In this document: one piece after another, positions 1-8,611 of the stretch
How the letters are laid out: every line of letters begins with the position of its first letter
Position numbering within the stretch: position 1 is the first letter of the stretch
Origin: Draconibacterium orientale
Lineage (GTDB): Bacteria > Bacteroidota > Bacteroidia > Bacteroidales > Prolixibacteraceae
Assembly (NCBI GenBank): GCA_020726265.1
Contig: DYSZ01000016.1
Location: 1 to 39,802, forward strand
Direction of reading: 5' to 3'
Length of the DNA: 39,802 bases
Translations under genes and position numbers: made by a program
Notes under the pieces: model-generated
Database searches by the model: none
The model's input: the letters and a program-made list of their open reading frames with translations, nothing else
Told to the model about the DNA's origin: nothing

Positions 1-53
1 CCTTTCGGACGGTCTTCAGGTTTACGTTCAATCGTAACTTTCCCCGTATCTTT
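1..53 (-). other. infB: In-frame continuation of infB beyond the TAA codon, cut by window edge
   Basis: Past the TAA at 54-56 (minus strand) the same frame stays open to the window edge. It encodes a lysine/arginine-rich stretch beginning KDTGKVTIERKPEDRP, which has the composition of the linker preceding the IF-2 G domain. A single A/T difference at position 56 (AAA instead of TAA) would join it to the upstream reading frame. I therefore read it as part of infB, not intergenic DNA. The GTPase and later domains lie outside the window. Confidence 0.6.
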
Positions 54-1106
54 TTATATTCTTTTTCTGCGTTTCTTGCGAGAATTTGCCGACTCAAAAC
101 CTTCTTTTTTCTCACCCGGAAGATCTATTTTTCCTAAAACCGTAGGACCGGCCAGCTTAACGGCGCTCGCTTTTATTACGTGAATGTCGTTATCTCTTGC
201 AGGCGTTGTTCTGGCTTCTTCAGTTGGTTTCTGAAGATTTGGCTGAAATCTTTCCTTGCGCTCACGTTCTTTTTCCTCGCGGGTTTTCTTCACCGGGCGT
301 GTACGTTGGTTGATATTTAAAAGGTCGATTTTTCCAACCACTTTAACTTCTTCAACCTTCGAAGCCCGCGAGGGGTGTACATATATTTCAGCTTCCTGGC
401 GAACAGGTTTTTCTTCTGCTGCGGGAGCTTTGGGTTCAGGTTGTCTTTCAACCGGTTTCTCAACAAGTTTCACAACTGGTTTCTCAACCGGTTTTTCTAC
501 TGGCTTTTCTACTGGTTTCTCAACCGGTTTTTCTACTGGTTTCTCAACTGGTTTTTCTACAACCGGTGGTTCGGGTTGCTTTTCAATAATTAAAGGCGCC
601 GTTGGCTCTGGTTTTTTTACCGGAGCTTCAACCACTGGTTTTAATACAACCGCTTGTTTAACTTCTGGTTTAAGCTCTGGCTCCGGTTTCTTTTTGGGTT
701 TATTAAAAGTATCGAGGTCTATTTTACCTACCACTTTAAATTTTTCCTCCCGCTCGGGTGCAAGCACTGGCTCTTCCGGTTTTACTTCACGTTTTTCAGG
801 CGCTTTTATTGCAGGTTTTTCCTCTTCATACTCTTCATCATCATCTGCGTCCATATCGTCAATTGATATTGATTCTTTTTTCGGACGGTGGCTTTTTAAG
901 CTTATCTTTTCCGATTCCTTCTTGATTGAAATATCGGTTTTATACTCTTTTTCAAGAAGTTGAACGGCTTCTGCCGAGACTTTAGTGTTGGGATTCATAT
1001 CCACATCCTTGAATCCTTTTTTATGCAAAAAATCAACGATGGTATGAATACCCACGTTGAATTCTTTTGCAAGCTTACTAAGTCTGATTGATTCGCCTGA
1101 TACCAT
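54..1106 (-). CDS. infB: Translation initiation factor IF-2, N-terminal part, interrupted by an in-frame TAA
   Basis: IF-2 is the GTPase that brings initiator tRNA to the ribosome; only its N-terminal part is visible. The product opens with the IF2_N helical module ([20 protein letters not shown]). A charged linker follows with three V(V/L)GKIDL boxes, a run of VEKP tetrapeptides and a basic end. I place the start at the ATG at 1106, because the in-frame ATG at 1184 would add 26 residues unlike any IF-2 start. The reading frame hits TAA at 54-56, after about 350 codons, where IF-2 should go on for several hundred more residues including the G domain. The frame remains open after the stop, so this is a nonsense base or a sequence error rather than a natural end. 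It is the third gene of rimP-nusA-infB. Confidence 0.85.
   Translation of the reverse strand: MVSGESIRLSKLAKEFNVGIHTIVDFLHKKGFKDVDMNPNTKVSAEAVQLLEKEYKTDISIKKESEKISLKSHRPKKESISIDDMDADDDEEYEEEKPAIKAPEKREVKPEEPVLAPEREEKFKVVGKIDLDTFNKPKKKPEPELKPEVKQAVVLKPVVEAPVKKPEPTAPLIIEKQPEPPVVEKPVEKPVEKPVEKPVEKPVEKPVEKPVVKLVEKPVERQPEPKAPAAEEKPVRQEAEIYVHPSRASKVEEVKVVGKIDLLNINQRTRPVKKTREEKERERKERFQPNLQKPTEEARTTPARDNDIHVIKASAVKLAGPTVLGKIDLPGEKKEGFESANSRKKRRKRI
447..560 (-). repeat. VEKP tetrapeptide-coding tandem repeat inside infB
   Basis: Around nine tandem 12-bp units encode VEKP or near variants (VVKL, VERQ at the end). The units alternate between a few synonymous forms on the plus strand (gtttctcaaccg, gtttttctactg), so they are not identical at DNA level. 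The run lies in the disordered linker of IF-2, where length changes are usually tolerated. Unit number is likely to vary between strains. Confidence 0.85.
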
Positions 1107-1184
1107 ATAATTACTATTACTATTCTTTTTACTTCTGTCAGAAAATGCGTTTAACAACAGCCAAAAACTTGTTTGTACTCCCAT

Positions 1185-2420
1185 TTATTCAAACTCTGAC
1201 CTTAATACTTTGATAACCTCGTCGATTGTTTCTTCTTCAAGGTCAGTACGTTTGATGAGTTCTGCACGGGGTATGCTCAATACATTTTTAGCCGAATCGC
1301 AACCGATGGCTTTAAATGCATCAATTACCCATCCTTCAATTTCGTCGCTGAATTCATCGAGATTTACATCTTCGTCATCTTCTTCCATTTCGCGGTAAAC
1401 ATCAATCTCGTAACCTGTCAGCTGGCTTGCAAGCCTGATGTTAAGTCCGCCTTTACCTATGGCCAGCGAAACTTCTTCGGGTCGAAGGTAAACCTCAGCA
1501 CGTTTGTGGTCTTCAACTATCTTAATTGAAATAATTTTGGCCGGATTCAGCGCCCTTTTTATAAACAATTGTGTATTGGGCGAATAATTGATAACATCGA
1601 TATTTTCATTGCGCAATTCGCGAACGATGCCGTGAATACGCGATCCCTTCATTCCAACACAGGCCCCAACCGGGTCTATTCGTTCATCGTATGATTCAAC
1701 TGCCACTTTGGCGCGTTCACCGGGTACACGAACAATTTTTTTAATCGTGATAAGTCCGTCGAAAATCTCGGGAATTTCGAGTTCAAAAAGTCTTTCGAGG
1801 AAAGCCGATGCTGTGCGCGAAAGAATGATCAGCGGGTTGTTGTTTCTAAGCTCTACCTTATAAACAATAGCGCGCACATTGTCGCCTTTTCTGAAATAGT
1901 CGCTCGGTATTTGTTCCGATTTAGGCAAAATCAACTCATTTCCTTCATCATCGAGAATAAGAATTTCCTTTTTCCAAACCTGGTAAACCTCACCGGTAAC
2001 AATTTCACCAATTTTATTTTTGTATTTTCCGTAGATATGGTCTTTTTCGAGTTCAAGAATTTTGCTCGCAAGATTCTGACGAAGATTCAAAATTGCCCTG
2101 CGACCAAAATCAATAAGTTTTACCTCGTCGGTCACATCTTCACCAACTTCGTAATCGGTGTCAATCTTTTGTGCATCAGAAAGCGTAATCTGGGTATTCG
2201 GGTCTTCCAGTTCGCCATCTTCAACCACCACCCTGTTGCGCCATATTTCAAAGTCACCTTTGTCAATATTAATGATTACGTCGTAATTTTCGTCGGTTCC
2301 GAACTGCCGTATCAGCACACTGCGAAACACGTCTTCAATTACGCTCATCATTGTTGCCCTGTCGATATTCTTTAATTCTTTAAACTCAGCAAATGAATCA
2401 ATCAGGTTTATATTTTCCAT
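1185..2420 (-). CDS. nusA: Transcription termination/antitermination factor NusA
   Basis: NusA binds RNA polymerase and nascent RNA and governs pausing, termination and antitermination. The 411-residue product has the N-terminal polymerase-binding domain (about 1-135), an S1 domain (about 136-200, starting GEIVTGEVYQVWKKEILIL) and two KH domains. KH1 includes DPVGACVGMKGSRIHGIVREL and KH2 includes LAIGKGGLNIRLASQLTGYE. The C-terminal region is short and acidic followed by one helix-hairpin-helix-like segment (IGCDSAKNVLSIPRAELI), without the two full acidic repeats of enterobacterial NusA. It lies 11 bp after rimP and 78 bp before the preferred infB start, the classic rimP-nusA-infB order. 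Identification is firm. Confidence 0.97.
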   Translation of the reverse strand: MENINLIDSFAEFKELKNIDRATMMSVIEDVFRSVLIRQFGTDENYDVIINIDKGDFEIWRNRVVVEDGELEDPNTQITLSDAQKIDTDYEVGEDVTDEVKLIDFGRRAILNLRQNLASKILELEKDHIYGKYKNKIGEIVTGEVYQVWKKEILILDDEGNELILPKSEQIPSDYFRKGDNVRAIVYKVELRNNNPLIILSRTASAFLERLFELEIPEIFDGLITIKKIVRVPGERAKVAVESYDERIDPVGACVGMKGSRIHGIVRELRNENIDVINYSPNTQLFIKRALNPAKIISIKIVEDHKRAEVYLRPEEVSLAIGKGGLNIRLASQLTGYEIDVYREMEEDDEDVNLDEFSDEIEGWVIDAFKAIGCDSAKNVLSIPRAELIKRTDLEEETIDEVIKVLRSEFE

Positions 2421-2431
2421 ACCTCAACTAT

Positions 2432-2896
2432 TTATTTAAATGAAATAACCGCTTTCGCAGATTTTATTTCGTCGTATTTTAAATGATGTTCCTTAACAAC
2501 CACAATTTTTTTCTTAGCACCTTCGGGTTTTTCTTTTACCGAAGTTTCGAGCACAATTCCTGCATCGTCGGCGGCCAGCAATTTTCCTTCCATCTCAGTA
2601 TCGTCGATGGTAACAATTTCAATTGCCTTTCCTTTGTATTTAATATACTGCTCTTTTACCCTGAATTTTTCGGATAATCCGGGAGATGAAACCTGCAACG
2701 AGAAGTCCTCATTTTCGCGATCGAGACTGTGTTCCACATGCCTGCTTACAGCTACACACATGTCGATGCTAAGTCCGCTGTAACCATCAATAAATATATC
2801 AATCCTGTTACTTTCGCTAACAGAAATACCAACAATAAACTGATCTTCTTCCAGCCTTTTTTTTACCAGCTTTTCTATTAAATTCTTGTCAATCAT
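2432..2896 (-). CDS. rimP: Ribosome maturation factor RimP
   Basis: RimP assists late maturation of the 30S subunit. The product is 154 residues, normal for the family. Its N-terminal alpha/beta domain carries DIFIDGYSGLSIDMCVAVSRHVE and the LQVSSPGLSEKFRVKEQYIKY motif that precedes the SH3-like C-terminal domain. It is the first gene of rimP-nusA-infB and starts 65 bp downstream of the -7 box of a very good Bacteroidota-type promoter. The ATG at 2896 fits the family start. Confidence 0.94.
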   Translation of the reverse strand: MIDKNLIEKLVKKRLEEDQFIVGISVSESNRIDIFIDGYSGLSIDMCVAVSRHVEHSLDRENEDFSLQVSSPGLSEKFRVKEQYIKYKGKAIEIVTIDDTEMEGKLLAADDAGIVLETSVKEKPEGAKKKIVVVKEHHLKYDEIKSAKAVISFK

Positions 2897-2960
2897 TAAC
2901 TATATCCAACAAAATAGGGAACCAGAGGCCCCCTAAAAACTCGTTTTAGAAAATTCACCG

Positions 2961-2991
2961 CAAAAATAATAATTTTTCCCATTCACACAAA
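2961..2991 (-). promoter_or_regulatory. Bacteroidota-type promoter for rimP-nusA-infB
   Basis: On the minus strand a TTTG box (2988-2991) is followed after exactly 19 bp by TATTTTTG (2961-2968). This matches the -33 TTTG / -7 TAnnTTTG consensus known for the Bacteroidota primary sigma factor. The predicted leader to the rimP ATG is roughly 55-60 nt. No start site has been mapped. Confidence 0.7.
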
Positions 2992-3130
2992 TAACTCTGC
3001 TGATATAACCTGCTGATTTTAAAGAATAAATAAATTAAGCACAATATTTTTTATTAGTACCAGCTATCGGACTCCCGGCAAAACCCAATCAAAAAAACAG
3101 CATGCCGGAGTAATTTCCGGTAAAAGTTTC

Positions 3131-3138
3131 TAATTTTG
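3131..3138 (+). promoter_or_regulatory. Putative -7 element of the HD phosphohydrolase gene
   Basis: TAATTTTG matches TAnnTTTG and lies 24 bp upstream of the GTG start at 3162. No TTTG box is seen at the ideal distance. The in-frame TAA at 3150-3152 downstream of this element rules out any longer start and supports the GTG. Confidence 0.4.
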
Positions 3139-3161
3139 ATTCATAACGTTAAAGATGCTTT

Positions 3162-4418
3162 GTGATTCAACATCAAATAAATAAGAAGAAAATTATCAAC
3201 GACCCGGTTCTGGGTTTTATCAATCTCCAGAGTGAACTTATTTTCGATTTAATTGAACATCCCTATTTCCAGCGTTTGAGGAGGATCAGACAATTGGGTC
3301 TTTCATATCTTGTTTTTCCAGGGGCAAATCATTCACGGTTTGAACACGCTTTGGGCACAGTGCATTTAATGCGTCAGGCAATTTCGGTTTTAAAACTGAA
3401 AGGGCATGAGATAACTGATGAAGAAGCTGATGCAGTTAGTGCCGCAATTTTGCTACATGATATCGGTCACGCCCCATTTTCGCATGTACTTGAAAATACA
3501 CTGGTTAAAATTTCGCACGAGCAGATTTCGCTACTGATGATGGAGGAACTGAATCAGTTTTTTGGTGGCAAACTTGATCTTTCCATTCAGATTTTTACCA
3601 ACAAGTATAAAAAACAATTTTTGCATCAGTTGGTTTCGGGTCAGCTGGATATGGACAGACTTGATTACCTGAACCGCGACAGTTTTTTTACCGGTGTGGC
3701 AGAAGGAACTATCGGTGTTGAACGAATTATCAAAATGCTGAATGTGTGGAAAGATCAGCTGGTGGTTGACGAAAAGGGAATTTACTCGATTGAAAAGTTT
3801 TTGATTTCGAGACGGCTCATGTACTGGCAGGTTTATCTTCACAAAACTGTTGTATCGGCCGAAAGCCTGTTAATTAATGTTCTTCAACGCGCCCGCGAAC
3901 TTTCAGTTGCCGGCGAAGAAATTTACTCCACTCCAGCTTTACATGTTTTTTTAAAACACAATATCAGCCAAAGCGACTTTGAAAAAAACAGAATAATTGA
4001 TGGCGACAACATTTTAAGCTGGTATGCTGCACTTGACGATAACGATATTTCCATCGCGCTGAAAATCTGGCAAAACCATCCCGACCTTGTATTATCAAAA
4101 CTTTCGCAAAGCCTGATGAACAGGAAACTATTTAAAATTGTACTCAGTACAACCCCTTTTGAAGCCGAAATAGTAGAAAAAATAAACGCTGCTATTTCAT
4201 TGCAAATAACTACTGACAAACAACTTGCATCTTATTTTATTATGTCGGGTGAGATAACGAACAAAGCTTACAATAAACACAACGAGAAGATACTTGTTTT
4301 AGACAAGTCGGGTTTTACAAAAGATATGGAACAGGCATCAGACATTAACCTGATGGCGCTCACCAAAACTGTAAGGAAGTACTATTTGTGTTATCCGAAA
4401 GAATTGGTCGTTAATTAG
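3162..4418 (+). CDS. HD-domain phosphohydrolase (dNTPase-like, COG1078 type)
   Basis: The 418-residue product has the HD metal site: H62 in SRFEHALGTVHLM, H99-D100 in LLHDIGHAPFSH, and the later aspartates in QLDMDRLDYLNRDS (163-168). This is the pattern of the HD family that includes SAMHD1-like and dGTP triphosphohydrolases, so hydrolysis of (deoxy)nucleotides is likely; the substrate cannot be read from sequence. Translation appears to start at GTG (3162), since an in-frame TAA lies 12 bp upstream and no in-frame ATG occurs before residue 70. The gene stands directly before lpxD, whose promoter overlaps its last codons, so the neighbourhood need not mean a shared pathway. Confidence 0.9.
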   Translation: MIQHQINKKKIINDPVLGFINLQSELIFDLIEHPYFQRLRRIRQLGLSYLVFPGANHSRFEHALGTVHLMRQAISVLKLKGHEITDEEADAVSAAILLHDIGHAPFSHVLENTLVKISHEQISLLMMEELNQFFGGKLDLSIQIFTNKYKKQFLHQLVSGQLDMDRLDYLNRDSFFTGVAEGTIGVERIIKMLNVWKDQLVVDEKGIYSIEKFLISRRLMYWQVYLHKTVVSAESLLINVLQRARELSVAGEEIYSTPALHVFLKHNISQSDFEKNRIIDGDNILSWYAALDDNDISIALKIWQNHPDLVLSKLSQSLMNRKLFKIVLSTTPFEAEIVEKINAAISLQITTDKQLASYFIMSGEITNKAYNKHNEKILVLDKSGFTKDMEQASDINLMALTKTVRKYYLCYPKELVVN

Positions 4419-4434
4419 TTTAAAGTTATATTTG
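4404..4434 (+). promoter_or_regulatory. Promoter for the lpxD-lpxC/fabZ-lpxA operon
   Basis: TTG (4404-4406) and TATATTTG (4427-4434) are separated by 20 bp, close to the -33/-7 consensus. The element overlaps the 3' end of the HD gene and leaves a short leader before the lpxD ATG at 4454. Confidence 0.6.
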
Positions 4435-4453
4435 CACCGCTTATTCAAAAAGA

Positions 4454-5509
4454 ATGGATTTTAAAGTCACCGAAATTGCAAAGTTCTTAAATGGCGAAAT
4501 AGTTGGAAACGAAAACATTAGCGTATCCAACGTATCAAAAATTGAAGAAGGGAAACCAGGCACGCTTGCATTTCTTGCTAACATGAAATACGAGAATTTT
4601 ATCTATACAACCAGTGCTTCTGTGGTTCTGGTCAATAAAAATTTCGTTCCGAAAGAAAAAATTAACGCAACACTTATAAAGGTTGATGATGCATACCAAG
4701 CTTTTGCATCGTTACTCGATTTATATACCCAGGCCATGGCCGCTGTAAAAACAGGAATTGAACAACCCAGTTTCATCGATGAGTCGGCCACAGTTGGACA
4801 AAACATTTATTTAGGCGCCTTTGCCTACATTGGTAAAAACGCCAAAGTTGGAAACAACTGCAAAATTTATCCACAGGTTTACATTGGCGATAATGTAACC
4901 ATTGGTAACGACTGTATTATATACGCCGGAGTAAAAATTTACAGCGATTCGCTGATTGGCAACCGTTGTATTTTACATTCGGGGGTGGTAATCGGGTCTG
5001 ATGGATTTGGATTTGCACCGCTTGAAGATGGAACTTACAAAAAGATAGCACAGATTGGCAATGCCATTTTGGAAGACAACGTGGAAATTGGTGCGAACAC
5101 CACAATCGATTGTGGCACGATGGGTTCTACCATCATCAGAAAAGGAGCCAAAATCGACAATCTTGTACAGATTGCCCATAATTGCGAAATTGGAGAAAGC
5201 ACTGTGATGGCAGCACAAACAGGACTTGCAGGAACATCAAAGGTTGGCAAAAACTGCAAATTCGGAGGGCAGGTCGGACTGGCAGGTCATCTTACCATTG
5301 GCGACAATGTTTTTATCGGTGCACAGTCGGGCGTGGCAAAATCAGTCGATAGTAATCAGGTACTTTTGGGCAGTCCGGCAATCGATATTAAAGATGCTAT
5401 CAGGGCAATTACAGTTTACAAAAACCTACCGAAGCTACGCAATGAGGTTAACCAAATCCAAAAAGAAATTAAGAATATAAAAGCGCAGATTGATTCTGCT
5501 GTAAATTAG
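4454..5509 (+). CDS. lpxD: UDP-3-O-(3-hydroxyacyl)glucosamine N-acyltransferase LpxD
   Basis: LpxD adds the amide-linked hydroxyacyl chain from acyl-ACP in the third step of lipid A synthesis, in the cytosol. The 351-residue product has the N-terminal uridine-binding domain (about 1-105), then a left-handed beta helix of hexapeptide repeats ([15 protein letters not shown] and so on). H242 in [11 protein letters not shown] matches the catalytic histidine of the family. The C-terminal helix (about 320-351, lysine-rich) is the usual ACP-binding end. It is first in lpxD-lpxC/fabZ-lpxA, with 16 bp to the next gene. Confidence 0.96.
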   Translation: MDFKVTEIAKFLNGEIVGNENISVSNVSKIEEGKPGTLAFLANMKYENFIYTTSASVVLVNKNFVPKEKINATLIKVDDAYQAFASLLDLYTQAMAAVKTGIEQPSFIDESATVGQNIYLGAFAYIGKNAKVGNNCKIYPQVYIGDNVTIGNDCIIYAGVKIYSDSLIGNRCILHSGVVIGSDGFGFAPLEDGTYKKIAQIGNAILEDNVEIGANTTIDCGTMGSTIIRKGAKIDNLVQIAHNCEIGESTVMAAQTGLAGTSKVGKNCKFGGQVGLAGHLTIGDNVFIGAQSGVAKSVDSNQVLLGSPAIDIKDAIRAITVYKNLPKLRNEVNQIQKEIKNIKAQIDSAVN

Positions 5510-5525
5510 TACAGAACTGAGTGAT

Positions 5526-6932
5526 ATGGTTGTAAAGCAAAAAACACTGGCAAATTCATTCACCCTTCAGGGAAAAGGGTTACACACAGGTGTTTTTACT
5601 ACGATGAATTTTTTGCCAGCTCCCGAAAATCATGGTTTTAAATTTAAACGGGTCGATCTTGAACATCAACCCATTATCGATGCCGATGTTGATTTGGTTA
5701 TTGACACCTCGCGCGGAACTTTGCTTGAAAAAGACGGCGCACGGATTGGTACCATAGAACATGCACTGGCAGCTTTAATTGGCATGGATCTCGACAATGT
5801 TTTAATTGAGGTAAACAACGAAGAAGCACCAATAATTGATGGCAGTTCAATTGAATTCGTGAAAGCAGTTGAAAAAGCCGGCGTTATTGAACAGAATGCA
5901 GAACGTGAATACCTGGTTATCAAGGATAAAATCGAAATTTTCGATCCCAAATCGGGAGCTGAAATTGTTGCATTGCCCGACGATGATTACCGGCTGAATG
6001 TGATGATTTCGTTTAAATCGAAAGTACTGAACAACCAGTATGCAGTTTTGAATTCGATAAAAGATTTCAAAAACGAAATAGCCAACTGCCGCACATTTGT
6101 TTTTCTTCACGAACTTGAGTTTCTGCTGAACCACAACCTTGTAAAAGGTGGCGACCTGAACAATGCCATCGTAATTATCGATAAAGAAGTAAGCCAACCT
6201 GAACTTGACAGATTGGCCGATTTATTCGACCACAAACGAGTTGAGGTAAAACCACAGGGTATTTTGAATAACCTCGATTTACATTACGATAACGAATGTG
6301 CGCGCCATAAACTGCTCGATGTTATTGGCGACCTGGCGCTTTGCGGCAAACATATAAAAGGCCGTATTATTGCCTCGAAACCAGGGCATGGGCCGAATAC
6401 CATTTTTGCAAAAGCGTTAAAAAAATACATCCGCGAAAATGAAGAAAAAGCACCGGAATATGATCCAAACAAACCACCGGTAATCGATATTAATAAAATC
6501 AGACAGCTTCTTCCGCACCGTTATCCGTTTTTAATGGTCGATAAAATTATCTCAAAAAGCGATCTTCAGATTGTTGGGATAAAAAGTGTGACCTCAAACG
6601 AACCATTTTTCCAGGGGCATTTTCCGGAAGAACCTGTAATGCCGGGAGTTTTGCTTATTGAAGCAATGGCGCAAACCGGCGGATTACTGGTATTAAGCCA
6701 ATTAGAAGGAAAATACAGTACCTATTTTATCCGTATCGACAACGTGAAATTCAGAAAAAAAGTAGTACCGGGTGATACTTTGATTTTTAAATTAACTTTG
6801 GTTGCTCCAATCCGCAGGGGGATTGCACACATGAAAGGAGTAACTTATGTTGGTGATAAAATTGTTGCGGAAGGCGATTTTATGGCACAGATTGTTAAAC
6901 AAAACGAAAATAATAAAGAAATTTCAGAATGA
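5526..6932 (+). CDS. lpxC-fabZ: Bifunctional LpxC deacetylase / FabZ dehydratase fusion
   Basis: The 468-residue product fuses two enzymes. Residues 1-305 are LpxC, the zinc deacetylase committing UDP-acyl-GlcNAc to lipid A. Zinc ligands H79 (TIEHALAAL), H261 and D265 ([14 protein letters not shown]) are present, as is the catalytic histidine H288 (KPGHGPNT). Residues about 318-468 are FabZ, the 3-hydroxyacyl-ACP dehydratase: [11 protein letters not shown], then H365 and E379 of [18 protein letters not shown] as catalytic pair. Such a fusion is well known in Bacteroidota and links the hydroxyacyl-ACP pool to lipid A commitment. The stop overlaps the lpxA start (ATGA), suggesting translational coupling. 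Confidence 0.97.
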   Translation: MVVKQKTLANSFTLQGKGLHTGVFTTMNFLPAPENHGFKFKRVDLEHQPIIDADVDLVIDTSRGTLLEKDGARIGTIEHALAALIGMDLDNVLIEVNNEEAPIIDGSSIEFVKAVEKAGVIEQNAEREYLVIKDKIEIFDPKSGAEIVALPDDDYRLNVMISFKSKVLNNQYAVLNSIKDFKNEIANCRTFVFLHELEFLLNHNLVKGGDLNNAIVIIDKEVSQPELDRLADLFDHKRVEVKPQGILNNLDLHYDNECARHKLLDVIGDLALCGKHIKGRIIASKPGHGPNTIFAKALKKYIRENEEKAPEYDPNKPPVIDINKIRQLLPHRYPFLMVDKIISKSDLQIVGIKSVTSNEPFFQGHFPEEPVMPGVLLIEAMAQTGGLLVLSQLEGKYSTYFIRIDNVKFRKKVVPGDTLIFKLTLVAPIRRGIAHMKGVTYVGDKIVAEGDFMAQIVKQNENNKEISE

Positions 6933-7711
6933 AACAACCATTGGCATACGTACATCCCGATGCTAAATTAGCTGAGAGTGTGGTAATAGACCCATTTGTC
7001 ACCATCGATCAGGATGTTGAAATTGGGGAAGGTACGAGAATTGGATCAGGAGTGACCATTTTGCCCGGTACACGAATCGGAAAAAACTGCCGTATTTTTC
7101 CGGGAGCTGTAATTGGTGCTGTTCCACAGGACTTAAAATTCAGAGGTGAATATACTACTCTCGAAATTGGAGATAACAACACAATTCGCGAATTCGTAAC
7201 CATTAACCGGGGAACAGCTGCTAATGGCAAAACCATTGTTGGCAGCAACAACCTGATTATGGCTTATGTGCACATTGCTCACGACTGTGTGGTTGGAAAC
7301 AATATTATTCTTGTAAACAATACCCAGTTGGCCGGTGAAGTTATTATCGATGATTTTGCAATTCTTGGCGGTATGTCGGCAGTACATCAGTTTGTGCACA
7401 TCGGACCACATGTGATGATTTCTGGTGGTTCACTCGTTCGTAAAGATGTACCACCTTTTATTAAAGCTGGTCGCGAACCACTTTCTTATGTTGGAATTAA
7501 TTCTATCGGATTGCGTCGTCGTAATTTTTCGAACGAAAAAATCCGCGAAGTTCAGGATATCTATCGTTACATTTACCAAAAAGGGTTAAACACCTCTCAG
7601 GCAATTGAAATTATTGAAGCCGAAATGCCTGCTTCACTTGAGCGTGACGAGATTTTGCTTTTTGTAAAAGACTCGAAACGGGGAATTATCAGGGGTTATT
7701 TCCCTGATTGA
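6929..7711 (+). CDS. lpxA: UDP-N-acetylglucosamine O-acyltransferase LpxA
   Basis: LpxA transfers a hydroxyacyl chain from ACP to the 3-OH of UDP-GlcNAc, the first lipid A step. The 260-residue product is a left-handed beta helix of hexapeptide repeats with the catalytic histidine H118 in [13 protein letters not shown], followed by the helical C-terminal domain ([20 protein letters not shown]). Length and motifs are typical. It overlaps lpxC-fabZ by 4 bp and is closed by the hairpin at 7725-7773. Confidence 0.97.
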   Translation: MKQPLAYVHPDAKLAESVVIDPFVTIDQDVEIGEGTRIGSGVTILPGTRIGKNCRIFPGAVIGAVPQDLKFRGEYTTLEIGDNNTIREFVTINRGTAANGKTIVGSNNLIMAYVHIAHDCVVGNNIILVNNTQLAGEVIIDDFAILGGMSAVHQFVHIGPHVMISGGSLVRKDVPPFIKAGREPLSYVGINSIGLRRRNFSNEKIREVQDIYRYIYQKGLNTSQAIEIIEAEMPASLERDEILLFVKDSKRGIIRGYFPD

Positions 7712-7724
7712 TTTTGAAATATTT

Positions 7725-7773
7725 ATACAAAAAGAGGCTGTTACAATTAATCAGTAACAGCCTCTTTTTGTAT
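7725..7773. terminator. Strong bidirectional terminator after lpxA
   Basis: A perfect 20-bp stem (7725-7744 with 7754-7773) encloses a 9-nt loop. The stem has a GC-rich core (GAGGCTGTTAC) flanked by A and T runs, so each strand ends its hairpin in a T tract. It can stop lpxA transcripts on the plus strand. It would equally serve a convergent minus-strand gene ending near 7821, exactly where the displaced thiL tail ends. Confidence 0.9.
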
Positions 7774-7774
7774 C

Positions 7775-7807
7775 TAAATTTGGCCACCTGTAAATTACCC
7801 AAATTTA
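7775..7807. repeat. 9-bp inverted repeat between terminator and thiL remnant
   Basis: TAAATTTGG (7775-7783) and CCAAATTTA (7799-7807) are perfect inverted copies with a 15-bp spacer. Each arm contains a TAAATTTG -7-like sequence, facing opposite ways. No gene starts nearby that would explain promoters, so the significance is unknown. Confidence 0.5.
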
Positions 7808-7820
7808 ACAACTACATTTT

Positions 7821-7956
7821 CTACTTTCCGTGGTCCCAACCTTGTGCCACCAGCGGAATTTTTGAACCGGCAGTTGTTACAAGATTTGCTCCTTCGGTAG
7901 CTTCAGTCATGTGACCAATAATCGTGATATCGGGGTCATTTTTAATTTTATCGTAA
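7821..7956 (-). pseudogene. thiL: Displaced 3' end of a thiL gene (44 codons plus TAG)
   Basis: On the minus strand this stretch translates in one open frame as YDKIKNDPDITIIGHM, then TEATEGANLVTTAGSKIPLVA, ending QGWDHGK and TAG. It aligns along its whole length with the C-terminus of the intact thiL ending at 9322 (QGWNHGKGG). Over the best 115 bp I count about nine DNA differences, mostly silent or conservative, so it diverged as coding sequence. No start or N-terminal part precedes it. It ends 48 bp from the bidirectional terminator, which suits an original lpxA/thiL convergent pair. I read it as the old 3' end of thiL, cut off by the incoming abiE-like pair. Confidence 0.9.
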
Positions 7957-7966
7957 GCAAATGGCT

Positions 7967-7992
7967 AATCTGAAAATTGCAACATTCAGATT
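7967..7992. promoter_or_regulatory. Inverted repeat upstream of abiEi-like gene, candidate operator
   Basis: AATCTGAA (7967-7974) and TTCAGATT (7985-7992) are perfect inverted copies with a 10-bp spacer. The repeat ends 7 bp before a TAATTTCG element (7999-8006, one mismatch to TAnnTTTG). AbiEi antitoxins of known systems repress their own promoter through inverted repeats, so this is a sensible operator candidate. The T run that follows also allows a weak terminator reading. Confidence 0.45.
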
Positions 7993-7998
7993 TTTTAC

Positions 7999-8006
7999 TA
8001 ATTTCG
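7999..8006 (+). promoter_or_regulatory. Putative -7 element of the abiEi-abiEii pair
   Basis: TAATTTCG differs from TAnnTTTG at one base and lies 25 bp before the ATG at 8032. No clear -33 box is visible. Confidence 0.35.
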
Positions 8007-8031
8007 TAAACTGAACATCTGATTAATTGAC

Positions 8032-8610
8032 ATGTCTGGTTCACGAAATAATAAAACCGATCTTATCTTTTCGATATATAAGGATATTCGAACTGTTTTT
8101 AAATTAAAAGATATTGCTTTATTGGTTGGGGAAGAAAATTTCGGTTCGTTAAACCAAAAACTGAATTATTATGTGCGAACCGGAAAATTATACAGTCCCC
8201 GCAAAGGCATTTATACTAAATCCGGTTACAACAAAAATGAACTTGCCTGCACAATTTTCACTCCTTCATACATTTCACTTGAATTTGTGTTGCAAAAAGC
8301 AGGGATCATTTTTCAATATGATTCGCGAATAACAGCAATCAGTTATTTGAGCCGAAGTATTGAAATTGAGAGCCAGACATATTTGTACCGGAAATTAAAA
8401 AATGAGTTGTTAATTAACACGGACGGTATTGACAGACAAGTTAACCAGATAAATATTGCCACACCTGAGAGGGCTTTTTTAGATGTTTTATACCTGAACA
8501 AGGAATACTATTTTGATAATTTAAATCCGTTGAATAAAGAATTGATTTATAAACTTCTTCCACTGTTTCAATCGAAAATTCTGGAACAAAAGGCAGGCAA
8601 ATACTTTTAA
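8032..8610 (+). CDS. AbiEi-type antitoxin / transcriptional regulator
   Basis: The 192-residue product has an N-terminal winged-helix part (about 12-62: KDIRTVFKLKDIALLVG, then VRTGKLYSPRKGIYTK) and the AbiEi-family C-terminal signatures YISLEFVLQKAG (80-91) and ATPERAFLDVLYL (143-155). In studied AbiE systems this protein represses the operon and neutralises the nucleotidyltransferase toxin. It is followed after 1 bp by the toxin gene, the expected order. The coding sequence is AT-rich relative to the suf and lpx genes, fitting recent arrival. It could be a solitary regulator, but the partner makes antitoxin the best call. Confidence 0.85.
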   Translation: MSGSRNNKTDLIFSIYKDIRTVFKLKDIALLVGEENFGSLNQKLNYYVRTGKLYSPRKGIYTKSGYNKNELACTIFTPSYISLEFVLQKAGIIFQYDSRITAISYLSRSIEIESQTYLYRKLKNELLINTDGIDRQVNQINIATPERAFLDVLYLNKEYYFDNLNPLNKELIYKLLPLFQSKILEQKAGKYF

Positions 8611-8611
8611 A

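Noticed and set aside
447-560. CRISPR-like array because of short regular repeats
   Set aside because: Units are 12 bp without spacers and translate in frame as VEKP; no cas genes are present.
256-963. Long plus-strand open frame opposite infB, rich in Gly-Phe-Ser-Thr repeats
   Set aside because: It is the antisense image of the VEKP repeat and linker; no promoter or family resemblance.
1107-1184. Start of infB at ATG 1184, directly after the nusA stop
   Set aside because: It would add 26 residues with no resemblance to IF-2, while ATG 1106 begins with the family N-terminal sequence.
3101-3122. Small CCGG inverted repeat upstream of the HD gene
   Set aside because: Arms are only four to five bases and without a T tract; too weak to call a terminator or operator.
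5526-6932. LpxC-FabZ fusion as a novel enzyme
   Set aside because: This fusion is well known in Bacteroidota, and all catalytic residues are in place.
7708-7914. Plus-strand 68-codon frame after lpxA
   Set aside because: It runs through the terminator hairpin and the antisense of the thiL remnant; it is not a gene.
7821-7956. thiL remnant as a short functional gene
   Set aside because: It lacks any N-terminal region, ATP site and start context, and fits only as a C-terminal fragment.
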